Assembly: GCA_000432435.1 (NCBI GenBank)
Contig: HF993136.1
Location: 32,521 to 90,597, forward strand
Direction: 5' to 3'
DNA: 58,077 nt
Source of the DNA: Eubacterium sp. CAG:180
GTDB lineage: Bacteria > Bacillota > Clostridia > Oscillospirales > Acutalibacteraceae
Below, piece after piece: positions 25,878 to 34,762 of the stretch. Every line of letters begins with the position of its first letter. Positions within the stretch are counted from its first letter, which is position 1. A model generated the notes under the pieces. The model did no database searches. It was not told the origin of the DNA and saw only the letters and a program-made list of their open reading frames with translations. A program made the translations under genes and the position numbers.

Positions 25878-27616
25878 AACACCTCTATCGCACCGAAACG
25901 ACAGTTTTCTTTACATTTACCACACTTAATGCATTTAAGCGAATCTATTTCGTGCGGTTTTTTCACAGTACCGCTTATTGCAGATACAGGACAGTTTCTT
26001 GCACATAATGTACATCCGACACATTTATTTTTATCTATTTTATAAGTAACCAACGCTGTGCATTCGCCGGCAGGGCATTTTTTATCTTTAATATGCGCTT
26101 CATATTCATTCCTGAAATATTTAAGCGTCGTAAGCACCGGGTTAGGTGCAGTTTGACCTAGGCCGCAAAGCGCACCGTCTTTAACGGCATAGCAAAGCTC
26201 CTCAAGTAGCTCTATATCGCCTTCCTCACCTTTACCGTCAACTATTCGCGTAAGGATTTCAAGCATACGCTTTGTTCCGAGACGGCAGTGCACACATTTA
26301 CCGCATGACTCTTTAGCGGTAAAATCAAGGAAGAATTTCGCCATACCGACCATACACGTGCTCTCATCCATAACAACCATACCGCCCGAGCCCATAATTG
26401 CCCCAGTAGCACCGAGTGCTTTATAATCAATAACGGTATCAAGTAAGTCATTCGGAATACATCCGCCGGAAGGACCGCCCATCTGAACGGCTTTAAATTT
26501 TTTATCTGATTTAATTCCTCCGCCGATGTCAAAGATAACATCACGTAAGGTCTTTCCCATCGGAATCTCAACAAGACCGCCTTTTTTAATTTTACCTGTA
26601 AGCGCAAATACCTTTGTACCCTTGCTGTCGGCGGTTCCCATAGAGGCAAAAGCGGCTCCGCCGTTTAATATTATCCACGAAACATTGGCAAAGGTTTCAA
26701 CATTATTTATATTAGACGGCTTATGCCAGTAACCGGCCTGTGCCGGAAAAGGAGGCTTGAGGCGCGGCATACCGCGTGAACCTTCAAGAGACTCAATAAG
26801 CGCGGTTTCTTCTCCGCACACAAAAGCACCGGCTCCTGCCTTAATTCGCATTTTACAAGAAAATCCACTACCGAAAATATTGTTGCCGAGATAACCTTTT
26901 TCGGTTGCTTGTTTTATGGCTTTTTCGAGTCGTTTTATAGCAAGCGGATATTCCGCCCTTACATAAACAATTGCTTCTTTCGCACCTATGGCATACGCAC
27001 CTATAAGCATACCCTCTATCAGGTTATGCGGATCGCCCTCGATAACAGCCCTGTCCATAAATGCGCCCGGGTCACCCTCATCAGCATTACAAATCAAATA
27101 TTTTTCCGTGCCGTCTGAAGAACGCGCGGCATTCCATTTAAACCACGTCGGGAACCCGGCACCGCCGCGACCGGCAAGGCCGGAAATTTTGATTTCCTCA
27201 ATTACCTGCTCAGGCGTCATTTCGGAAAGAACTTTTCTTACAGCCTTATATCCGTCTGTATTTTCGTAGTCGCTGATCTTTTCAGGATTTATAATGCCGC
27301 AATGCCTCAAAGCAATTCGAGTCTGCTTTTTTAAAAAGAGCTCGTCGTCCTCGGATATTTTAAGGTCCTCTACCGTTGACAAATCATCGGAGTTAACTGC
27401 CTTTGCTATTCTCTCGCAGTCGTTTTCCGAAACCTTTACAAGCCGCGTAAGAGTGCCGTTATCGTAAATGTCAACAATCGGCTCCAAGAAGCACATACCT
27501 ATACATCCTGTTATGGTAAGTTCGTTACTCTTGTCCAAAGCAGACGCAAGCTTGTCATAGACCTTAGCTGCTCCTGCAGCTATACCGCAGCTGCCTTCTC
27601 CAACTACAATTTTCAT
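25874..27616 (-). CDS. NuoF/HydB-like NADH-binding flavoprotein subunit
   Basis: 580 aa. N-terminal thioredoxin-like 2Fe-2S region (CGIAAGA, TGCIGMC), then the FMN/NADH core with LAGRGGAGFPTWFKW and AFVCGEETALIESLEGSRG, the 4Fe-4S ligands ESCGKCVHCRLGT, and a C-terminal two-cluster ferredoxin (CVGCTLCARNCP, CIKCGKCKENCR). It would oxidise or reduce NAD(H) in the bifurcating complex. The ATG at 27616 overlaps the NuoE stop (ATGA) and has SD AAGGAG 8 nt upstream; the GTG nine bases earlier is rejected. Confidence 0.9.
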   Translation of the reverse strand: MKIVVGEGSCGIAAGAAKVYDKLASALDKSNELTITGCIGMCFLEPIVDIYDNGTLTRLVKVSENDCERIAKAVNSDDLSTVEDLKISEDDELFLKKQTRIALRHCGIINPEKISDYENTDGYKAVRKVLSEMTPEQVIEEIKISGLAGRGGAGFPTWFKWNAARSSDGTEKYLICNADEGDPGAFMDRAVIEGDPHNLIEGMLIGAYAIGAKEAIVYVRAEYPLAIKRLEKAIKQATEKGYLGNNIFGSGFSCKMRIKAGAGAFVCGEETALIESLEGSRGMPRLKPPFPAQAGYWHKPSNINNVETFANVSWIILNGGAAFASMGTADSKGTKVFALTGKIKKGGLVEIPMGKTLRDVIFDIGGGIKSDKKFKAVQMGGPSGGCIPNDLLDTVIDYKALGATGAIMGSGGMVVMDESTCMVGMAKFFLDFTAKESCGKCVHCRLGTKRMLEILTRIVDGKGEEGDIELLEELCYAVKDGALCGLGQTAPNPVLTTLKYFRNEYEAHIKDKKCPAGECTALVTYKIDKNKCVGCTLCARNCPVSAISGTVKKPHEIDSLKCIKCGKCKENCRFGAIEVL

Positions 27617-28113
27617 AAGGCGCACTCCTTATCTCTTATATCGTTGATTATTTTTTTTGTCTTATCCGGGGTAAGCGAACCATATGTTTCACCGTTAATC
27701 ATCATAACCGGAGAAAGACTGCAGCAGCCGAGGCACGCAACATTTTTAAGCGAAAACAGACCGTCGTCGGTTGTTTCACCGTCGTGTATGCCGAGGGTTT
27801 CTATAATAGTTTTTTCAATCAGATCGGAATTGTTTACGTGACACGCAGTACCCTTACACAACATAATAAGGTATTTGCCGACTGGTTTTAACCTGAATTG
27901 AGTATAAAAAGTCGCAACGCCCATTATCTTAGCGGGTTTTATACCCGTTTTATCTGAAATATATTTTATTACGTCGGTCGGCAGATAGCCGTAAATATCC
28001 TGTGCTTTTTGCAGTATTGTAATAAGGCTGCCGGGAACAGCTGCATATTCATCCAACACATCGTCAATCAGCGAAAGATTGATTTTATTCTTATCGCAAT
28101 TACATGGACTCAT
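27613..28113 (-). CDS. NuoE/HydC-like 2Fe-2S subunit
   Basis: 166 aa thioredoxin-fold 2Fe-2S protein of the NuoE family. Ligands are in CKGTACHV and CLGCC; the N-terminal helical part contains LPTDVIKYISDKTGI and GVATFYTQFRL. It is the small electron-transfer subunit of the complex. The start is ATG at 28113 with SD GGAGG 7 nt upstream; the longer frame starts with a TTG that is part of the SD. It is first in the unit, with a weak candidate promoter at 28149-28177. Confidence 0.9.
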   Translation of the reverse strand: MSPCNCDKNKINLSLIDDVLDEYAAVPGSLITILQKAQDIYGYLPTDVIKYISDKTGIKPAKIMGVATFYTQFRLKPVGKYLIMLCKGTACHVNNSDLIEKTIIETLGIHDGETTDDGLFSLKNVACLGCCSLSPVMMINGETYGSLTPDKTKKIINDIRDKECAL

Positions 28114-28148
28114 GATTTCTTCCTCCAAGGTCAGTTAAACTTAAAAAT

Positions 28149-28177
28149 ATAATAATATACAATCACAAAAAAAGCAA
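28149..28177 (-). promoter_or_regulatory. Candidate promoter of the bifurcating-oxidoreductase operon
   Basis: Minus strand: -35 TTGCTT (28172-28177), 17-bp spacer, -10 TATTAT (28149-28154). The -35 matches the consensus at only three positions, so this is tentative. Confidence 0.4.
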
Positions 28178-28218
28178 TTTAAAAATATTGTAACTTTAGC
28201 AGAAAAAACTGTTAACTA

Positions 28219-28247
28219 TCGACACACAGACGAAAAAGTTGTAAAAT
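28219..28247 (+). promoter_or_regulatory. Promoter of the PHP gene
   Basis: Plus strand: -35 TCGACA (28219-28224), 17-bp spacer, -10 TAAAAT (28242-28247), about 28 nt before the ATG; SD AGAGGTG at 28264-28270. Confidence 0.7.
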
Positions 28248-28274
28248 AAAATTAGTTTTTTCAGAGGTGTATAT

Positions 28275-28964
28275 ATGATAAATAAATATTTAACTGAAAT
28301 GCATTTGCACACAAAAGAAACCAGTAATTGCGGTAAAATGCCGGCGGCGGAAACAGTTGAAAGCTATATATCTCTCGGATATAATACAATAGTCGTAACC
28401 GATCATTTCAGCACACACACTTATTACAAATATAATTATGACAGTCTTAATTGGCAGGATAAAGTTGACATTTTTTTGAAGGGCTTTAATTCAGCCAAAG
28501 AAGCGGCAAATGGTCGAATAAACATATTACTGGGCATGGAGCTTCGTTTTGATTCCGATAGCGACCCGAACGATTATCTAGTTTACGGCGTAGAAGAGAG
28601 TTTTTTGAGAGATAATAAAGATCTTTTAAATATGAATATATCAAGCTTTTCCGCGCTTGCGCAAAAAAACGGCTTAATGATATATCAGGCTCATCCGTTC
28701 AGATTCGGAATGAAAATAACAAATGTCAAATATCTTGACGGGATTGAAGTGTGCAACAGAAATATTGAACATGACTCACACAACGACATTGCTGCTCTTT
28801 GGGCGGAAAAATTCGGGCTAAAAGAGACAGCCGGATCAGACCACCATCAAAAAGGAAATGAGGGACTTGCCGGAATTATCAGCAGACATGAAATTACTTC
28901 GAATAAAATACTTTTAGATACTCTGGCAAATCAAGATTATACGCTTTACGAAAAAAAGCTCTGA
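28275..28964 (+). CDS. PHP-domain phosphoesterase
   Basis: 229 aa metal-dependent phosphoesterase of the PHP family. Metal-binding motifs: EMHLHT near the N-terminus, VVTDHFS, GMELRF, YQAHPFR and the late GSDHH. Small stand-alone PHP proteins hydrolyse histidinol phosphate, nucleotides or 3',5'-bisphosphates; no his genes are nearby, so histidinol phosphatase is not assumed. Single-gene unit with its own promoter; the stop codon lies inside the terminator stem. Confidence 0.82.
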   Translation: MINKYLTEMHLHTKETSNCGKMPAAETVESYISLGYNTIVVTDHFSTHTYYKYNYDSLNWQDKVDIFLKGFNSAKEAANGRINILLGMELRFDSDSDPNDYLVYGVEESFLRDNKDLLNMNISSFSALAQKNGLMIYQAHPFRFGMKITNVKYLDGIEVCNRNIEHDSHNDIAALWAEKFGLKETAGSDHHQKGNEGLAGIISRHEITSNKILLDTLANQDYTLYEKKL

Positions 28965-28980
28965 GATATCTCAGAGCTTT
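28955..28980. terminator. Bidirectional terminator between the PHP and glucosaminidase genes
   Basis: A 26-nt perfect palindrome centred on GATATC (28965-28970), with A-run on the left and T-run on the right. It serves both converging genes and includes the PHP stop codon. Confidence 0.9.
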
Positions 28981-28986
28981 TTAATA

Positions 28987-30489
28987 TTATCTTGTCGGCT
29001 TAACTCCGGCAGGAAGATTCGGCATATTATCGTAAACTGGAATAAGAAAAGTAAATGAGTTTGAAAGCTGCCCCATATTACTGTACTTATTATATGTTCT
29101 TATTCCTTCTGAGCTTGCGGCCATTATGTTTGACATGTACTGATGTGAATACAGACCGCCGTTTGCAACCACATCAAACTTTTGAAGATACAGAGTATTT
29201 TGACCGACACTGATATAGCCCGTAGCTATGTATTTAGCCCCGCCGAGTATCGCTTTATATCTGCTGTTCCAAGGACGCAAGTATTTTTCATTGGATGAGG
29301 GCGTTGAAGCCCATTTAAGCGCATTTATTACCGGATCGCTGCTTTGATAAGCACCGATATTATAATAATTATATATTCCCTCATACCCGGGCTCTGTACC
29401 GCTTACGGAGCGACTGCCGTTAGAGCCAACCTCCTGAATAACTCGCGATACCAAATGATATGGACTGACGTCATACAATTCGGCGGCGTTCATAAACGCC
29501 TGTGCATATGTTACCGTAACATCAGTCTCTGTATTATTACCGATCGTTTTTCTTGAACCGCCTACATATTGAAATAATATCATAGCATCGGCAACATCAA
29601 TCTCACCGTCTCCGTTAAGGTCGGCAATATCTTTGCCGCTGCCTAAGTCAGCAAGGTTGCCTGCAGAATACTGAAACAGCATCATGGCGTCCGCTATGTC
29701 GGTTTTATTGTCCGAATTTAAATCACAAGAGCCTCCGACATTCTCTTTTTCTCCGGTACTGATTTTGGAATCTTCCATAAAAGTCCCTTTTAACATTGAT
29801 TCGACGCCGGAAAGCGTTTGTGCATTTTTATCATAGGACAATGTTTCGAATTGGAAAATGTCGCTTTCTTTTGTCAAAAAGTTTCTCGGATCAAGATAAT
29901 ATGAGACAACATCGCTTGACGCTTGAAACCAAGTCTTGCCGTCAATCGGTGTCCAAGTGCCTGTTGACGGATTATATGTTTTATCTGTCGTGGATAAGTA
30001 TTTTTTATCGTACGGAGGGACTTGAAGAGCACTTCTGCCGCTAACGTTTTCATTTTCAAGCACCTCATCCCACGAAAGACCAGTATATAAAAACTTAAAA
30101 TTCCAATTCGAATGTGCTTTTTTTAGATTATCTATATAGCTTTTATAGAGTTCGGGGGCTTCGTCCGAGATACCGCTGTCGCTTGTAACGGTAACAAGTC
30201 CCGTTGAAATATAACAGTTTTCGTAAAACTTACCGCCGTAATTAAATTCAACTCTGTACCAATCTTTAGAAGTTGTTCCGTCGTTACACTTGACCCTGTC
30301 GATAATGATTATCTGAGTGTTCGCCGGAAGATTTTCATAAACCAATGAGTACGATCTTCCGGGCCCGCTTCTGACGTTTGCTTGACTTTTAACTACACCG
30401 TTTTTTGCAGTCGCAAAAGCCGGAATAGACAGAACAATCACCAATACGGCTGTAATTAATATTATTTTAAAAATTCTGCGGCTTTTCAT
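28987..30489 (-). CDS. Exported SH3b-glucosaminidase with an inserted type I dockerin
   Basis: 500 aa cell-wall hydrolase. Signal peptide (1-27), bacterial SH3 domain (about 33-96), glucosaminidase region (about 110-490). The catalytic segment VSPYHLVSRVIQEVG gives Glu353 as likely acid. Between GVESMLKGTFM (228-238) and TYAQAFMNAAELYD (327-340) sits a dockerin: two Ca2+ loops DLNSDNKTDIAD (256-267) and DLNGDGEIDVAD (290-301), each followed by AM-hydrophobic-LFQY. Dockerins are usually terminal or between domains; here it interrupts the hydrolase. It is last in a unit with an amidase and a GHL10-type lipoprotein. Confidence 0.87.
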   Translation of the reverse strand: MKSRRIFKIILITAVLVIVLSIPAFATAKNGVVKSQANVRSGPGRSYSLVYENLPANTQIIIIDRVKCNDGTTSKDWYRVEFNYGGKFYENCYISTGLVTVTSDSGISDEAPELYKSYIDNLKKAHSNWNFKFLYTGLSWDEVLENENVSGRSALQVPPYDKKYLSTTDKTYNPSTGTWTPIDGKTWFQASSDVVSYYLDPRNFLTKESDIFQFETLSYDKNAQTLSGVESMLKGTFMEDSKISTGEKENVGGSCDLNSDNKTDIADAMMLFQYSAGNLADLGSGKDIADLNGDGEIDVADAMILFQYVGGSRKTIGNNTETDVTVTYAQAFMNAAELYDVSPYHLVSRVIQEVGSNGSRSVSGTEPGYEGIYNYYNIGAYQSSDPVINALKWASTPSSNEKYLRPWNSRYKAILGGAKYIATGYISVGQNTLYLQKFDVVANGGLYSHQYMSNIMAASSEGIRTYNKYSNMGQLSNSFTFLIPVYDNMPNLPAGVKPTR

Positions 30490-30543
30490 AATACTGTCCT
30501 TTTATTATTTATAACAATAAAATAACAAAATATCGACAAATAA

Positions 30544-31929
30544 TCAAGTCTTATTTTCAGATATCACATCATTCAAATAGCAAATTATGCCTTTTGCTAT
30601 ACCGTCAGCTATAACTTCTTGTGAATCACGGTTGCTGAGTACGGTACACTCTATGGGATTTGAAAAATAACCACACTCCACAAGAACCGACGGACATTCC
30701 TCAATTCTTGTAACCTTATACGGAAAGAAGCGTTTGCTGCCGTCCGGCTGTATAATTTTAGCTCTCATACCGGGGTTATCTGCATAAATATTTTTCCAAC
30801 TCTCTTCAAGTCCGCTTAAAATAAGACGTGCAGGCAATTCAGAATTTGCTCTGTAATAATACACTTCGGGACCCGAAAGAGACGATGCACTCTCGGAAAA
30901 ATTGTTATGTACCGAAACAAACAAATCAGCGCCGCTGTAACGAGCCATAGACTGTCTTTTATCAACAGACAAAAAAGTATTATCGGAACGTGTCAATATA
31001 ACATTTACTCCTGCTTTTTCCAAATTTTCCTTAACCAAAATAGTTATATTAAGGTTAACCTCCGACTCATATATACCGTTCACACCGATAGTTCCGCAAT
31101 CCTTACCTCCATGGCCGGCATCAAGTGCTACGATTGCATCTGACAGTTTGTCCGGCGCATCCTTGAAAACAATTGACAGCTTGCCGTCTGCCGTATAGGA
31201 AACGGTGTAACCGTAAAACACACCCGGTGTTTTAAGATACAGACGCAATACACAAGTTCCGTTATCACATTTTAGCCATTCGCCGCGATCTATTATTTTG
31301 CTGCCGTTAAAATTGAGTTTTCCGACAGCACTGTCAGTATAGTAAAAAGTAAAATCCAAATACGATGCATTAAAAGATTTAACATTATATGCACGTTCAA
31401 GATAACCGGTATAGTATTGTTGATCGGGAAAATCTGTATTAAACGGTACTTTCCAATCAGTTTTAAGCAATAAAACTGTCTGATTTTCTGTGTTTACGGA
31501 GGCAACGCTTATTGAATTTTCAGGCAAAACAAAGCCGTCAACAACATTGCACTCGTCTTTTTTTATTATTTTGCCTGAACCGAGGAACACATATTCTTTA
31601 TTATCAATGATTTTTTCATCAACGTAGTAATCAATCGTACCGTCCGGAAGCGGTGAACAATGCGGATCAGATTTATCACTCACGCTGTCGGCAGGTATAG
31701 TTTCGGAATAAGGAACGTTTATTATACACAGCTTTGCCTGTCCCAATCCATAATTATCGGTATAAGAAATATTTTTCACAGCGGAATTATTATCGGTATA
31801 ACGAAAAACAGATAATGACTCAGCACTATTTGAACTGACAGCAAACAATGCAATTGCCGCCGTTAAAATAACGAGACACAATATGAGTATTACACGTTGT
31901 TTATTAAACAATTCTTTTAATCCTTGCAT
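30544..31929 (-). CDS. N-acetylmuramoyl-L-alanine amidase (Amidase_3), membrane-anchored
   Basis: 461 aa. An N-terminal hydrophobic helix (RVILILCLVILTAAIALFAV) anchors or exports it. The C-terminal zinc amidase domain has ALDAGHGGKDCGT, YESEVNLNI, the metal histidine in VSVHNNF and the catalytic glutamate in VECGYFSN. It cleaves the bond between muramic acid and stem peptide. The middle region (about 60-260) is not recognised and may bind wall or partner proteins. The frame is open six codons upstream, but ATG at 31929 (MQGLKE) follows GGGA, so it is preferred. Confidence 0.88.
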   Translation of the reverse strand: MQGLKELFNKQRVILILCLVILTAAIALFAVSSNSAESLSVFRYTDNNSAVKNISYTDNYGLGQAKLCIINVPYSETIPADSVSDKSDPHCSPLPDGTIDYYVDEKIIDNKEYVFLGSGKIIKKDECNVVDGFVLPENSISVASVNTENQTVLLLKTDWKVPFNTDFPDQQYYTGYLERAYNVKSFNASYLDFTFYYTDSAVGKLNFNGSKIIDRGEWLKCDNGTCVLRLYLKTPGVFYGYTVSYTADGKLSIVFKDAPDKLSDAIVALDAGHGGKDCGTIGVNGIYESEVNLNITILVKENLEKAGVNVILTRSDNTFLSVDKRQSMARYSGADLFVSVHNNFSESASSLSGPEVYYYRANSELPARLILSGLEESWKNIYADNPGMRAKIIQPDGSKRFFPYKVTRIEECPSVLVECGYFSNPIECTVLSNRDSQEVIADGIAKGIICYLNDVISENKT

Positions 31930-31956
31930 CTTAACATCCCACATCAATTTTAATTA

Positions 31957-33201
31957 TTATAACACATTTTTCATGTTTAGGTATTCCTTTTCGGCATTTT
32001 CCGACTTGTTTTCCGCAAATAAATAAGAATAGGAGTACACGGAAAAACCGCAGTAATTATCCTTCCTTCTTGAATATCTTATTTCTTCTGAACATATATT
32101 GCCGTTTTCACACCATTCATTTATTCCGTCCCCCGCATTGTCGTCCGTTTTTCCGCTTTTATAATATGCCAGACCTACACACAGCTTAACATTACCGCTT
32201 TTAACCGCCTCCGACCATAGATTTAACATTTTTAAAAACGGCTTACTGCTGTTTTTAAAACCATAATAAAGCTGTGGCATAATAATGTCCGCGTATCCCC
32301 TTTGTGAGCACCACTTTAAAACGTCCGCGTACAACATTGAGTAATTTTTTTCTATATCCCCTGCAGGACTTATCACAACTTTCACGTCTTGTTTTATTGA
32401 CTTAACGGAGGAATACAGCCCGCTTATAAAAGTATTAACATTTTCCCTGCGCCAATCATCAAGAGACAGCTCACCCCCTTCATTGCGATAATTTGTATAT
32501 AAATCAACATCAATTCCTTCATCGACGGTCGGATAAAAATAATCATCCATATGTATAGCCGATATATTGTAATTTTTCACTATTTCGCGAACGCCGTCGA
32601 TGATTATTTTCTGTGCTCTTTTTGATGATGGATTATAATAAATTCCGCTGCCCGTTATTATCAGATCATCTGTCAAAGGATTATCTGTGTACCATTGTTT
32701 AGCCGGGTTTAATTCGCTTAAGTCGTCAAAATTATCTTTATAGCTTACGCGGTACGGATTTATCCACGCCTCAATTTTCAATCCGTATTTTTCTGCTTCA
32801 TTTGTTGCTATAAGAAACGGATCATATCCGGGATTCTTTCCCTGCTCGCCTGTTATATAAGATGACCATGGAAAAATTTCGGAGGAGCAGAAGCTGTCAG
32901 AAAAGGGTCTGACCTGAAAAATAACAGTATTAAGCCCGAATGCTTTGATATTTTCAAACATTGTATCGATCTTATTTTTAAACTCTTCGGCAGTTCCGCC
33001 ACCGACTGATTTCATTGACAATTCATTGTAGTTTATCCACACGCCGCGATATTCATCAGCGATAATATCATCGGTGTTAGGGCAGTTGTCGTTACCGCTG
33101 TCAAATGATGCGCTTTCGGGTTCAGAAAGATTTAAGTTCTTCAGGCTGCATGACGATAGAAGCAGCAACACAAATAAAATAACAGTAACTTTTTTAAACA
33201 T
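31957..33201 (-). CDS. GHL10/DUF187 family lipoprotein, putative peptidoglycan glycosyl hydrolase
   Basis: 414 aa lipoprotein (lipobox LLSSC). TIM-barrel glycosyl-hydrolase-like family: EYRGVWINYNELS, then VIFQVRPFSDSFCSSEIFPW, KIEAWINPYRV, HMDDYFYP with the Asp pair, and IMPQLYYGF. Relatives (e.g. YngK) are thought to act on cell-wall glycan or other exported sugars. First gene of the wall-hydrolase unit; 27 nt before the amidase start. Confidence 0.85.
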   Translation of the reverse strand: MFKKVTVILFVLLLLSSCSLKNLNLSEPESASFDSGNDNCPNTDDIIADEYRGVWINYNELSMKSVGGGTAEEFKNKIDTMFENIKAFGLNTVIFQVRPFSDSFCSSEIFPWSSYITGEQGKNPGYDPFLIATNEAEKYGLKIEAWINPYRVSYKDNFDDLSELNPAKQWYTDNPLTDDLIITGSGIYYNPSSKRAQKIIIDGVREIVKNYNISAIHMDDYFYPTVDEGIDVDLYTNYRNEGGELSLDDWRRENVNTFISGLYSSVKSIKQDVKVVISPAGDIEKNYSMLYADVLKWCSQRGYADIIMPQLYYGFKNSSKPFLKMLNLWSEAVKSGNVKLCVGLAYYKSGKTDDNAGDGINEWCENGNICSEEIRYSRRKDNYCGFSVYSYSYLFAENKSENAEKEYLNMKNVL

Positions 33202-33221
33202 TTAAAGCCTTCCTTTTCGCA

Positions 33222-33250
33222 TTGACAAGCAAATGATTAAATTATATTAT
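33222..33250 (+). promoter_or_regulatory. Promoter of the DUF1294 gene
   Basis: Plus strand: -35 TTGACA (33222-33227), 17-bp spacer, -10 TATTAT (33245-33250), nearly consensus. The predicted start near 33257 leaves a leader of under 10 nt before ATG 33266. Confidence 0.78.
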
Positions 33251-33265
33251 AGTAGCGGTGATATT

Positions 33266-33550
33266 ATGGATGCTTGGCAATACATACTTGTCTACTACAT
33301 TTCTATTTCAATCCCGTCGGTAATTATAACCGTTTACGACAAAATAGCTGCAATAAAAAAAGCCGTGAGAATTCCCGAAAGGACTCTAATGACTTTTGCC
33401 GCCCTCGGAGGAGCTGCCGCAATGTATGTAACTATGAAGGCAATAAGGCATAAAACTCTTCACAAAAAATTTATGATAGGTTTACCGGTATTTATTATTT
33501 TACATACATTGATTATAGGTCTTTCGTATTACTTTTTAATAACAAAATAG
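33266..33550 (+). CDS. DUF1294 family small membrane protein
   Basis: 94 aa with three hydrophobic segments and the DUF1294 pattern YDKIAAIKKAVRIPE, then ALGGAAAMYVTMKAIRHKTLHKKF. Function unknown. The longer frame from 33233 begins inside the promoter, so the ATG at 33266 with GGTGA upstream is chosen. Single-gene unit. Confidence 0.82.
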   Translation: MDAWQYILVYYISISIPSVIITVYDKIAAIKKAVRIPERTLMTFAALGGAAAMYVTMKAIRHKTLHKKFMIGLPVFIILHTLIIGLSYYFLITK

Positions 33551-33660
33551 TAAAGATTTGGTAAAAACCATGTTGATGCAACTTAATTTTTTTGTTTTTC
33601 CCCGACCGTAAACAACCTTAAATTAAAAGATGCAAATAAAATATTTTTTCAGATAGCAAA

Positions 33661-33698
33661 AGACAGCATAGAGAGTAAAAATTACTCTTTATGCTGTC
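33661..33698. terminator. Bidirectional terminator between DUF1294 and the ABC transporter operon
   Basis: Long stem AGACAGCATAGAGAGTAA / TTACTCTTTATGCTGTCT with one mismatch or wobble and a 2-nt loop; TTTTTT follows on the plus strand and TTTTGC on the minus strand. It lies 110 nt beyond the DUF1294 stop and 74 nt beyond the permease stop. Confidence 0.85.
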
Positions 33699-33771
33699 TT
33701 TTTTGATTAATATTTTGCTGTAATCCGTCTTTTTAAAACAACAGACGGTTTAGAAAGTATAATTACTTGAA

Positions 33772-34761
33772 TTATCGGTCCTCTCTGAAATATGAAAGTC
33801 CGAGTGATGCCGGTCCCTGGTTTTCTTTCTTATCTCTTACACTTACAAGAATAAGAACAACTATGGTGACTACATAGGGTATCATCTTGTAAAGCTCCTG
33901 TGTGCGGAGTGCACCCGGAACATAAAGATAAACAATATAGAGTCCGCCGAATACTATAGAACCGAGTATGCTGAGATTCGGACGCCAAATAGCGAATATA
34001 ACAAGCGCAATTGCAAGCCAGCCTCTGTCGCCGAAGCCGTCATTTGACCAAACGCCGTTGGCGTAATCCATTACATAATAAAGACCTCCGAAGCCCGCAA
34101 TAACACTTCCTATACAGGTAGAGAGATACTTGGCTCTGTTTACGTTTATTCCTGCAGCATCTGCTGTTGCAGGATTTTCGCCTACCGCACGAAGATTTAA
34201 TCCGTGACGGGTATGATTCAGGAAATATGAACAGATAATTGCTATTATTACAGCTGCATATGCCAAAAATCCGTACGATAAAAACAGCTTACCGAACCAT
34301 CCGGTGGTTTCTGCTCCCGGTAATGTTGTTCTGAAGTAATTGCTTGTTGTTGTAAGTGCTACCGACGGAACGTCTGAACCTACAAGTTTAATAAGAGATC
34401 CTCCGAAAAAGTTACCAAAGCCCGTACCAAAAGTAGTAAGTGCAAGACCCGTTACATTCTGATTGGCTCGTAAAGTAACTGTGAGGAAACAATAAATCAA
34501 ACCTGCGAGTAAAGAACCCAAAGCGCAGCACAAAAGCGGAATCATAACCGCAAGAAATCCGACTGCATCGGATGGAGACGAGAGCGAATTTTCATAAAGA
34601 AACGCACCTATAACACCGCTCATACCGCCGATGTACATAACACCCGGGATACCGAGATTAAGGTTTCCGGACTTTTCAGTCATAATTTCGCCCGTCGAAC
34701 CAAAAAGGAGCGGTATACCCTGCATTATAGCTCTATGGAGAAAAGTAATCAATGAAAACAT
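33772..34761 (-). CDS. BMP-type nucleoside ABC transporter permease (second)
   Basis: 329 aa inner-membrane permease with about eight helices, opening TFLHRAIMQGIPLLFGSTGE and containing EKSGNLNLGIPG and the coupling segment ENPATADAAGINV (typical EAA-like loop of this family). Homologous to the NupQ/YufQ-type permease. Last gene of the xpt-ABC operon; 1 nt after the other permease. Confidence 0.9.
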   Translation of the reverse strand: MFSLITFLHRAIMQGIPLLFGSTGEIMTEKSGNLNLGIPGVMYIGGMSGVIGAFLYENSLSSPSDAVGFLAVMIPLLCCALGSLLAGLIYCFLTVTLRANQNVTGLALTTFGTGFGNFFGGSLIKLVGSDVPSVALTTTSNYFRTTLPGAETTGWFGKLFLSYGFLAYAAVIIAIICSYFLNHTRHGLNLRAVGENPATADAAGINVNRAKYLSTCIGSVIAGFGGLYYVMDYANGVWSNDGFGDRGWLAIALVIFAIWRPNLSILGSIVFGGLYIVYLYVPGALRTQELYKMIPYVVTIVVLILVSVRDKKENQGPASLGLSYFREDR

Positions 34762-34762
34762 T

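Noticed and set aside
23076..28113. Complex I, hydrogenase or formate dehydrogenase operon
   Set aside because: No membrane subunits, no H-cluster motifs and no molybdopterin active-site domain; the GltD-like FAD module points to an Nfn/Stn-type enzyme.
28275..28964. Histidinol phosphatase
   Set aside because: The PHP fold fits, but no histidine genes are nearby and the family has several activities.
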